From assembly GCA_963753845.1 (NCBI GenBank), contig CAVWEI010000017.1, forward strand, positions 62,001 through 126,000: 64,000 nt of DNA, written 5' to 3'. The position numbers and the translations under genes were made by a program. This document shows, piece after piece, positions 17,287 to 24,172 of this stretch. The DNA comes from Thiosocius sp963753845. GTDB taxonomy: Bacteria; Pseudomonadota; Gammaproteobacteria; Chromatiales; Chromatiaceae. Each line of letters begins with the position of its first letter. Positions within the stretch are counted from its first letter, which is position 1. The notes below the pieces were generated by a model. That model did no database searches. It saw only the letters and a program-made list of their open reading frames with translations, and was not told the origin of the DNA.

Positions 17287-17302
17287 TGTGCGCCAGCAGA
17301 CA
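17287..17302. promoter_or_regulatory. Palindromic site 4 (TGTGCGCCAGCAGACA)
   Basis: Degenerate copy of the site 3 palindrome, placed almost exactly midway between divergent genes: 176 bp before regulator 2 and 175 bp before the 35-residue peptide gene. Confidence 0.4.
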
Positions 17303-17476
17303 GACGGCGACAGGAACTCCGCGTAGCTTGAAACCAACGGAACCGACCGAGCGTGCAATTTCCGCGGGGTGACGGAAGTCACTGTTCCAAGGCGGTACGC
17401 ACCCGGAAAAACCAGGTGTTGCTCCCGCGCGGCCTGCGGTCGCGCCATCGGCAGGTCCGCCAAAACAGGAGAGGCG

Positions 17477-17584
17477 ATGAATAGATTCGACCCCACGAAG
17501 GCGATACAGCGATCCGTGCTCGGCACGATCGGGGGTGCCGCTGTCGGCGGCATCATCGGTCACGAAGTCAGCGACGAGGAATGA
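17477..17584 (+). CDS. Small Gly-rich peptide, 35 aa
   Basis: ATG 17477 preceded by AGGAGAGG, a strong ribosome-binding site. Sequence has a short charged start (MNRFDPTKAIQRS), a glycine-rich hydrophobic stretch (VLGTIGGAAVGGIIG) resembling a glycine-zipper, and a charged tail (HEVSDEE). Could be a small membrane peptide. It precedes a small lipoprotein on the same strand by 108 bp. Length and motif alone support it, so confidence is moderate. Confidence 0.5.
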   Translation: MNRFDPTKAIQRSVLGTIGGAAVGGIIGHEVSDEE

Positions 17585-17692
17585 TGATCGGTCTCCGACG
17601 CTCCGGCCCGAGCGGTTGATGCGTCGCACTTGCGCCGCTGCCGGGAACGGAAGGCCATATACCTAAACGGAAATCACCAGGAGAGTTCTGTA

Positions 17693-17905
17693 ATGATCAA
17701 GAAATTTGTCGGGACGATTAGTGTTGCAATGATCGCGAGTGCGCTGCTCGGCGGTGCGATACTCATGACGCTTTCTGCCTGCGAGCAGCCGGGTCCGGCA
17801 GAAACGGCCGGCGCGAAAATCGACAACGCGGTGGAGAAGGCCGGCGAGCAGGTGGAGAAAGCCGGCGACAGCATCCGTGATGCGACCACGCCCAGTAAAA
17901 ATTGA
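17693..17905 (+). CDS. Small entericidin-like lipoprotein
   Basis: 70 residues, ATG 17693 with CAGGAGAG upstream. N-terminal signal with lipobox LSAC at about residues 25-28, so probably lipid-anchored. The mature part (AKIDNAVEKAGEQVEKAGDS) is an amphipathic helix with heptad-like spacing, as in entericidin and similar osmotic/stress-induced small lipoproteins. It is followed directly by a mini-IS element. Exact family cannot be fixed by eye. Confidence 0.7.
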   Translation: MIKKFVGTISVAMIASALLGGAILMTLSACEQPGPAETAGAKIDNAVEKAGEQVEKAGDSIRDATTPSKN

Positions 17906-17935
17906 GCGGTGGTGCGCCGCCGCAACTTTGCCGCT

Positions 17936-18307
17936 TTAGAGTCCCCGATAGGGGATCCGTAAACCCCTCGCCTTTAGGCGACGGATAGGTCCGGTGGTAA
18001 ACCTCGGTGCATGGAATCTTACAAGAGCGGGAACCATACGGTCTGGGACGGCAGTTATTGTAGGGCCGGCTGTGCCGGCGGATGATCTGTCAGGCGCAGC
18101 CTGACCTACCACCGGGGCCGGCATTGCTGGGCGAGGGGATATCGGTAGAACGCAGTGGGTATGGTGATCGATGAGGTTTGGCAGGAACACATCACGAAGC
18201 AGAAGCCGCCGCAACCGAACGATGATTTTCATGTTGTGTAGCGACAGCAATCGGCGGGATGGCCTATCGATTCGGCTTTCAGCCGTTTCAGCCGGTGGAG
18301 TATTCAC
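17936..18307 (+). mobile_element. IS200/IS605-type mini-element, copy 1
   Basis: Left end has two hairpins (CCCCgataGGGG and CGCCtttaGGCG). Then ATG at 18011 begins a relic of a Y1 transposase (MESYKSGNHTVWDG), which is broken by the REP-like palindrome (GGGCCGGCTGTGCCGGC; GTCAGGCGCAGCCTGAC). A C-terminal relic ends ...QPNDDFHVV before a stop near 18240. A right-end hairpin remains around 18290. Most of the transposase is missing, so movement would need a helper in trans. Confidence 0.7.
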
Positions 18308-18587
18308 CGAAGGGCTGACCAGGCTCCAGGGCTCTACATAAAAGATCCTGCAGAGAATCGTTTTTCTTTCAGCAATGCTGCAGAAATGAGAAAAGCACCC
18401 TCGCCGCAGATGTGGACCACAAAGGTGAAAATGGTGTTGCCCTGTGGTAAAGGTGTTGTGCATCGTACGATTATCCGTTAACAGTGATCAGTCATGAACA
18501 AGTTGCCATGAACAGTGTTGCTATCTCAGTTGCCGTCCCCGCGGGATGCCCGGTGTGCTGACCGCCGCGGAGCCAGGTGAAGAAATA
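18308..18587. other. Intergenic, presumed promoter of the AI-2E family gene
   Basis: No gene or clear repeat seen. Likely contains the promoter of the following gene; no confident -10/-35 could be picked. Confidence 0.3.
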
Positions 18588-19745
18588 ATGCCGGTTCCCC
18601 AGGCAGCGGAGCAGGATGACGGCAGCACGCCCGGTATTTCCCCGGCAGCGACTATACGGTTACCCGTTGATGCACGCGGACTATCACTGGGCATACTGTC
18701 GACAGTCGCCGTGGTTTTCGCGTTGAACTGGGCGCAGAGTTTTGTTATCTCGCTGCTGCTCGGCATTCTCTTCGCGTATACATTGAATCCATTAGTGGTA
18801 TGGCTCGAGCGTATCAGGATTCCCCGTGTTTTAAGTGCCAGCATTGTCATGATAGGCGTTATCGGTACGCTGCTGCTTGGCTCGTACGCCTTGCACGGAC
18901 AGGTGCAGAAAATTCTGGCTCAGTTGCCGGAGACCACAAGCCGGTTTTCCGCCGGACTGGCCAGCATGGGCAAGGGGCAGCAGGAAAACATGAAGAACGT
19001 ACAGGCCGCTGCAACCGAATTGGAAAAGGCGACTTCCAAGGTGACCGGGAGCGCACCGAAACCTCGTGCCACGCATGTGGTCATCGATCCACCGGCCTTC
19101 GAACTCAATACTTATCTCTGGGCCGGTTCCAAAGGCGCGTTGGGATTTGCAGGTCAGGCGATAATGGTGGTATTCCTGGTTTACTTCCTGCTGTTGTCGG
19201 CAGACACATTCAAGGGAAAGCTGGTACGACTCACCGGACCGTCATTGTCACGCAGGAAAATCACGGTTCATATCCTCGACGATATCAATAAATCCATCCA
19301 GAGCTATATGTTCATGCTGCTGATCACCAATATGCTGGTCGGGCTGCTCGCCTGGCTCGCATTCCGCTGGATTGGACTTGAAAATGCGGGCGCCTGGGCC
19401 GTTGCGGCGGGTTTACTGCATCTCATACCCTATTTTGGCCCGACGGTGACAGCCGCTGCTACCGGCATGGCGGCTTTTTTACAGTTTGGCGAGCTGTCAA
19501 CGGTCTTGTTGGTTGCGGGCATGTCACTGGCTATCGCTACCACTGTTGGCACCTTCGTCGCCACCTGGATGACCGGAAGGATCGCGAAAATGAATACTGC
19601 CGCAATATTCATTTCACTGCTGTTCTGGGGTTGGCTCTGGGGGATCTGGGGCATGCTGCTGAGTATCCCGATCATCGTCATCATGAAAGTCGTGTCCCAA
19701 CATGTCGTACGACTGCAACCGGTGGCGGAACTGTTGGCAGAATAG
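18588..19745 (+). CDS. AI-2E family transporter (PerM-like)
   Basis: 385 residues from ATG 18588, chosen for AGGTGA 7 bases upstream; an alternative ATG at 18546 has no such site. About seven to eight membrane helices: GLSLGILSTVAVVFALNW at the start, a helix pair near residues 65-95, then a long soluble loop (about 100-180), and the C-terminal cluster containing LLHLIPYFGPTVTAA, the conserved Pro-Tyr-x-Gly-Pro motif of the family. Family members are inner-membrane exporters or exchangers (AI-2 export, Na+/H+ exchange and others), so substrate is unknown. A YqjD-like gene follows by 107 bp. Confidence 0.85.
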   Translation: MPVPQAAEQDDGSTPGISPAATIRLPVDARGLSLGILSTVAVVFALNWAQSFVISLLLGILFAYTLNPLVVWLERIRIPRVLSASIVMIGVIGTLLLGSYALHGQVQKILAQLPETTSRFSAGLASMGKGQQENMKNVQAAATELEKATSKVTGSAPKPRATHVVIDPPAFELNTYLWAGSKGALGFAGQAIMVVFLVYFLLLSADTFKGKLVRLTGPSLSRRKITVHILDDINKSIQSYMFMLLITNMLVGLLAWLAFRWIGLENAGAWAVAAGLLHLIPYFGPTVTAAATGMAAFLQFGELSTVLLVAGMSLAIATTVGTFVATWMTGRIAKMNTAAIFISLLFWGWLWGIWGMLLSIPIIVIMKVVSQHVVRLQPVAELLAE

Positions 19746-19852
19746 AAGTATTCCTGCGGGCGAATTTACGGCGAAGATGGCGATAGAACGGTATTGAGGC
19801 TTTGGAGCGGTTCGAACATTTTGACTCATGAATTAGCGTACTGGAGTAATGC

Positions 19853-20164
19853 ATGACTACTGAAACACAGGAAGCACGCGATCAACTGATCGAGGATTTC
19901 AAGAAGGTTATTGAAGATGCGGAAGAATTGCTCAATGCCACCGCGAATGACACCGGTGGAAAAATCAGTGCAGTACGAGAGCGGGCCGAGAAAAATCTGC
20001 GCGAGGCCCGCCGCAAACTCAATGCACTGGAGGACGATATTGTCGTCAGGACCAAAGCCGCTGCCAGGAGAACGGGGCGGCTTGTCCATGAAAACCCGTG
20101 GCAAGCGATGGCGATTGCCGGAGCCATTGGATTGATGCTCGGCATGTTAAGCGGTCGGCGCTAA
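19853..20164 (+). CDS. YqjD/ElaB (DUF883) family membrane-anchored protein
   Basis: 103 residues. Mostly charged helix (residues 1-75: EARDQLIEDFKKVIEDAEEL, EKNLREARRKLNAL) and one C-terminal hydrophobic segment WQAMAIAGAIGLMLGMLSGRR. This is the DUF883 pattern; in E. coli YqjD and ElaB bind ribosomes at the membrane in stationary phase (known of the family, not shown here). GGAGTA-type site before ATG 19853. In many genomes a YqjE-like holin-type gene follows; here only an eroded stretch (20171-20290) is left. Confidence 0.85.
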   Translation: MTTETQEARDQLIEDFKKVIEDAEELLNATANDTGGKISAVRERAEKNLREARRKLNALEDDIVVRTKAAARRTGRLVHENPWQAMAIAGAIGLMLGMLSGRR

Positions 20165-20170
20165 GCGCTT

Positions 20171-20290
20171 GGCTAGCGGCAAAAGCAGTGCGGAATCGAC
20201 CACGATCCGATCGACGGGTCTATTGGCCTCGCTGCGAAGGCGGGCGAACGGCATTGCGGGGCCAATCGCTTCGACGATTAGTACACTGTA
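20171..20290 (+). pseudogene. Possible relic of a YqjE-like gene
   Basis: The frame LASGKSSAESTTIRSTGLLA followed by SLRRRANGIAGP then a stop resembles the N-terminus of YqjE-type phage holin family proteins, which usually follow YqjD. No membrane part remains. Weak similarity. Confidence 0.25.
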
Positions 20291-20445
20291 ATAACGCCGA
20301 ACTAGACCATCATCTGTCGCACGATCAGCGCAGCGACCGCCGGGCGCAAGGAGGTCCGCACCGTGACGTTTGCCGCACTCGGCGGCAACCGAGCGGCTTC
20401 GGACTCGACGGCTTTCGTCCTGTCAGCCTATGGTCAACCGCGCAA

Positions 20446-20622
20446 CTACGACTTTGCGTACTGTTCAGCGCTCATCAGTTCGATGCCGACAAAAGACTCG
20501 TCTCCATCGACCCAAGCGTCATGGCCAGGCGGGATTGTGTACGACTCGCCCGCCACAATGGTCTTCTGATTCCCGTCCTCCATCCTGACGGTCATGCTCC
20601 CGGAGACGCAGTACCCGGCATT
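20446..20622 (-). pseudogene. Cupin domain protein, 3' fragment
   Basis: Minus-strand codons give NAGYCVSGSMTVRMEDG, TIVAGESYTIPPGHDAWVDG and FVGIELMSAEQYAKS before a stop. This is the second half of a cupin barrel (G-x-x-x-x-P-P-G-x-D motif, metal ligand region). The N-terminal half is missing: at about 20622 the sequence joins an ISL3-type transposase fragment, so the gene was probably cut by that element. Confidence 0.6.
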
Positions 20623-20866
20623 GCACTCGGCGCATGGCGTAGACCAGCATCACCGCATAGCCCCAGATCGGGATAAACTCGAAGCGCCGCGCCGAGAGTT
20701 GGTCGTAGCCCGGTGCTGGACGCTGGCAGCACGAGCATCGCGCCTTCGAGCCCTTGCGGGGCCGCACTTCGATCTCGATGGTCTTGGTGGCCGTGCTCAG
20801 GCGCGCGGCGTGGTACACGAAGCCGGGAAACCGGTGGCAGTCATTGAGCAGGCGTGTCAGCAGCAT
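20623..20866 (-). pseudogene. ISL3 family transposase N-terminal fragment
   Basis: From ATG 20866: MLLTRLLNDCHRFPGFVYH, then RKGSKARCSCCQRPAPGYDQ and LSARRFEFIPIWGYAVMLVY. This is the zinc-binding N-terminus of ISL3-type transposases (C-x2-C...P-R-F-x-F-x-P-x-W-G). The catalytic region is absent. Its start overlaps the divergent gene at 20886 region. Confidence 0.65.
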
Positions 20867-20885
20867 GGTCGGTAAGAATGACAAG

Positions 20886-21314
20886 ATGGAGAATGTCGTC
20901 ATTATCGGTGACGCCGAGGACGGCGCGGCACTGCTGGCGTTATGTCCTGATCTGCCGGAGTGGCCACAGCGCTGGCATATCGAGTCCAATGACATCCCGG
21001 TCGGCGAGCACATCGTCGATGCGTTCAAGCCTTTCCTGCGACACATGATACGCAACGGCCTGGCGCCGAGGACCCTGAAACGCCACCGTGACCACCTGTG
21101 GATGTTGGGTGGCGAACTCATTCGGCGTCGGCAAGACGACCCGGACCTCAAACGCCAGTCCGTGTCAGAACTCCTATCGGAACTCATCGACGAGGAAACC
21201 GGTCCGCTCATCTGGCCGCGTATCACCGAGTCACAGCAGGAAGCCTTCGATGCCACCTGTCGGAAACTGCATCGGTTCCTCTGCGACACGTCCGCGGGAG
21301 CCCACAAACCCTGA
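20886..21314 (+). CDS. Conserved-type hypothetical with core-binding-like helices
   Basis: 142 residues from ATG 20886 (another ATG at 20865). Soluble, helical. Middle part GEHIVDAFKPFLRHMIRNGL followed by APRTLKRHRDHLWMLGGELI recalls the SAM-like core-binding domain of tyrosine recombinases, though no catalytic domain exists. Similar stand-alone proteins occur near ISL3-like and other elements; function unknown. Divergent from the ISL3 fragment, so it might be an accessory gene of that element. Confidence 0.5.
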   Translation: MENVVIIGDAEDGAALLALCPDLPEWPQRWHIESNDIPVGEHIVDAFKPFLRHMIRNGLAPRTLKRHRDHLWMLGGELIRRRQDDPDLKRQSVSELLSELIDEETGPLIWPRITESQQEAFDATCRKLHRFLCDTSAGAHKP

Positions 21315-21436
21315 AAACAACCCACAGATTCCGCTGACGATCCCATTTTGGAAGACTACCCAAAATTTGCAGGATTGCTTCAGCATTAGGCTGCGCGTCC
21401 ACATCCACCTTGCTGGGGTCATTGGGAGACAGAGCG

Positions 21437-21538
21437 ATGAAATATACGCAATTAAAGATGCTTTTCTGGGTGTTGTTTTGCATTACACCGGCGCTGTCTG
21501 TAGCCGGGACGCACGTCGCTGACATCGGTTCACAATAA
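21437..21538 (+). CDS. Short exported peptide, 33 aa
   Basis: ATG 21437 after GGGAGACA. MKYTQLKMLFWVLFCITPAL-S-VAG is a classical signal peptide; only about 10 residues follow before the stop. Either a secreted micro-peptide or the 5' stub of a lost exported protein. Nothing downstream continues the frame. Confidence 0.35.
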   Translation: MKYTQLKMLFWVLFCITPALSVAGTHVADIGSQ

Positions 21539-21765
21539 CCTGCGAGAAATTACGATTCAGAACCTGCGAAACCAATCCCGGCGGTCTATGAAGACGATGA
21601 TGATTGCTAACAAACGTTTCTGCTCCATCTCTCATCGATGGAAGGTTTAACCGCCCAGCAGGGCGTGTTTTTTCTCGCCGAAGAAGCCGCCTTCTTGACC
21701 GCTCGATGTGGCTCTGTGTGATGTGCCCAAGCTCAACATTACCCAAGTACATTGAGGCTGGTCAG

Positions 21766-23382
21766 CTAGAGCAAAATCAGTGTCGCAAGGCCGAGAAAGG
21801 CAAAGAATCCCACCACATCGGTGACGGTGGTCAGGATAACGCCGCCAGCCAGGGCTGGGTCTATGTCCAGTTCGCTCAAAACCAGGGGTATCGCCACACC
21901 GGCCAGGGCGGCGCATAGCATGTTGAGGAGGATGGCCGCGGCGATGATGCCGCCGATCTGCCAGCTTTCGAACCAGAGGATGGCGAGTGCTGCCACCACC
22001 AATGCCCAGATCAGCCCGTTGAGCGTACCAACACCGAACTCCTTCCATAACAGGACAGGGGCATTGCCCCGTTGCAAATGGCCCAGCGCCAGGCCACGGA
22101 TCACTAGCGTGAGGGTCTGGCTGCCGGCAATGCCGCCCATACTCGCGACGATGGGCATCAGCACCGCCAACGCGACCACCTTCTCCAGGGTGCCCTCAAA
22201 CAAGCCGATGACCCAGGCGGCCATAAAGGCGGTTACCAGGTTGATGCCCAGCCAGAGCGCCCGACGTCGGGTGCTGGTCAGTACCGGTGCGAACATATCG
22301 ACCTCTTCGTCCAGACCCGCCGCATGCATCAGTGAGCGCTCCGATTCCTCTCGAATGACATCCATGACATCATCCACCGTGATGCGTCCGAGCAGACGGC
22401 CATCGGCGTCCACCACCGGCGAGGAGATCAGGTCCAGGTCCTCGAAGCGACGCACCACTTCCCGGCTTTGCATATCTGCCGGTATGGGCTCGAAGTCATG
22501 GTCCATCACCTCCTTGACACGTTGTTGCGGGCGGCTGGTCAACAGTCGCCGCAAGCGCAGCACTCCCTGGTACTGATTGTTGCGGTCCACCACCATGAGC
22601 TTGTCAGTGTTGTCGGCCAAGTCGTTCAGCAGGCGCAGATAACGCAGCACGGACCCCAGGTGTAGGTCCTCACGCACTGCAATCTGGTCGGTGTTCATGA
22701 GACCGCCAGCGGAATCCTCGGGGTAGGTGAGCATGGATTCCAGCTGCTCGCGTGCATGCAGATCCATGGCGCGGAGCAGGTCCTGACCGTTTTCCTCAGG
22801 CAGGTCTTGAATCAGATCGACCAAGTCATCGAGCTTCATGCCTCGGGCGGCGACGCTCAGATCTTCGGGATCCATCTCCAGCGCGAGGCGGGTGCGCACC
22901 TCTTCGTGAAGGTGCACGAGGATGCGGCCTGCCTCCTCGCTCTCCACCATATCCCAGGCCGTGGAGCGCTCACCGGGTGGCACGGACTCTAGCAACCCCG
23001 CTGCCTTGGCGGGGTGAATCTGCTGCAGCATTCGCCGCACACGCTTGAGCTTGCCCAACCGCAAGGCATCGCGCAGCCGGGTCAGTTCGGTGTGGGTATC
23101 CATCTCGGGTTCCAGCGTCTCTTGCGCGCGCTCCCTGTCTTGCCGGAAAAATGCCCGCAATTCTTCACTCACATGCGCGAGGACTTTTTGCTCGGCGTCA
23201 TCGTCGACCTGCTGCCACATCGCGCTGCGTTGCCCGGACTCGAGGGATTCCAGCAGGCTGGCCACCTTGGCAGGATGCATACCCCGCAGCAGCTTGCGTA
23301 TACGCTTGTACTTTCCCTTTTCCAGGGCTTGGCGCACAATTTCGATCTCGGTACGCACCGGTTGTTGATGAGGTTCTGTCAT
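21766..23382 (-). CDS. mgtE: MgtE-type magnesium transporter with doubled N-domain
   Basis: 538 residues from ATG 23382 (AGGAGG upstream). C-terminal five-helix membrane domain (residues about 390-538; ALAVLMPIVASMGGIAGSQT carries the conserved P-x-x-x-x-x-G-x-x-G-N/S-x-x-Q-T motif) and paired CBS domains (about 235-370). The N-terminal MgtE_N superhelix occurs twice: KYKRIRKLLRGMHPAKVASL (about 18-37) and KLKRVRRMLQQIHPAKAAGL (about 104-123). The usual protein is about 450 residues with one copy. The family is a Mg2+-gated channel in the inner membrane. A mini-IS begins only about 37 bp upstream of the start and may have displaced or supplied the promoter. Confidence 0.9.
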   Translation of the reverse strand: MTEPHQQPVRTEIEIVRQALEKGKYKRIRKLLRGMHPAKVASLLESLESGQRSAMWQQVDDDAEQKVLAHVSEELRAFFRQDRERAQETLEPEMDTHTELTRLRDALRLGKLKRVRRMLQQIHPAKAAGLLESVPPGERSTAWDMVESEEAGRILVHLHEEVRTRLALEMDPEDLSVAARGMKLDDLVDLIQDLPEENGQDLLRAMDLHAREQLESMLTYPEDSAGGLMNTDQIAVREDLHLGSVLRYLRLLNDLADNTDKLMVVDRNNQYQGVLRLRRLLTSRPQQRVKEVMDHDFEPIPADMQSREVVRRFEDLDLISSPVVDADGRLLGRITVDDVMDVIREESERSLMHAAGLDEEVDMFAPVLTSTRRRALWLGINLVTAFMAAWVIGLFEGTLEKVVALAVLMPIVASMGGIAGSQTLTLVIRGLALGHLQRGNAPVLLWKEFGVGTLNGLIWALVVAALAILWFESWQIGGIIAAAILLNMLCAALAGVAIPLVLSELDIDPALAGGVILTTVTDVVGFFAFLGLATLILL

Positions 23383-23418
23383 TTTGTCCTCCTGGGAATA
23401 GAAGGATAAACCGCCTTT

Positions 23419-23775
23419 TAGAGTCCCCGATAGGGGATCTGCAAACCCCTGGCCTTTAGGCGACGGATAGTCGTAGGGGCGGCTGTGCCGGCCGATCATC
23501 CGTCAGTGTCGTAGGGCCGGCTATGCCGGCCGATCATCCGTCAGGCGCAGCCTGACCTACGACTGGGGCCGGCATCGGTGGGCGCGGGGATATTCGGTAG
23601 AGAGCAGACGGTATGGGACCGATGAGGCCTGGCAGGAATACATCACGAACCAGACCCCGCCGGAACCGAACGATGATTTTCATGTTGTGTAGAGACAGCA
23701 ATCGGCCCCATGGCCGATCGATCCGGCTTTCAGCCGTAACCCGAAGCCACCGCCTTTAGCCGGTGGAGTATTCAC
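23419..23775 (+). mobile_element. IS200/IS605-type mini-element, copy 2
   Basis: Left hairpins (CCCCgataGGGG, GCCTTTAGGC), a doubled REP-like palindrome, then a C-terminal Y1 transposase relic (DEAWQEYITNQTPPEPND, DFHVV, stop at about 23690) and a right-end hairpin CCACCGCCTTTAGCCGGTGG at 23745-23764. The N-terminal transposase codons seen in other copies are lost here. Confidence 0.7.
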
Positions 23776-24104
23776 TCCGGCGGCAGTCCGTTCACGGGTC
23801 CGCCGGCACCCCCTGTCGGCCGTCGATTTGACCTGAAAGGTGCCCCCGAGTGACGTTTCAGGAGCTGAATCCGCTAACCCACTGTCCGCTTAAGTCCGTT
23901 TCGGCGCGGGCCTTCTGCGCTGGTTAGCCAATCAAAAGGGCGCTGCGACACTAAAGAGACGCTCGAGCCCTGCCAGAGCAATGACCGCTCTTCAGCGTCT
24001 GCTGCGGTGAGCGGCCAGACGGGCAAATCCCGGGCCCAGCCATATCGTGATATCCCCATCCCCGGGTGGAGTAAACGTCGAAGGCGTATTCGTTGATGAA
24101 TAGA
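23776..24104. other. Intergenic, no gene recognised
   Basis: About 330 bp between the mini-IS and the terminator-like hairpin. No frame with family character and no repeat noticed. Confidence 0.3.
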
Positions 24105-24134
24105 CAGGCCGCGTCCAGAAGTGGACGCGGCCTG
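24105..24134 (-). terminator. Strong hairpin downstream of sulfatase gene
   Basis: Perfect 13-bp stem CAGGCCGCGTCCA / TGGACGCGGCCTG with loop GAAG, 39 bp after the sulfatase stop. On the minus strand only a weak T-rich tract follows, so the hairpin is clear but intrinsic termination is uncertain. Confidence 0.65.
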
Positions 24135-24172
24135 CCTGGTTGACGAATGAAATGGGCGATAAGCCCTTGCCC

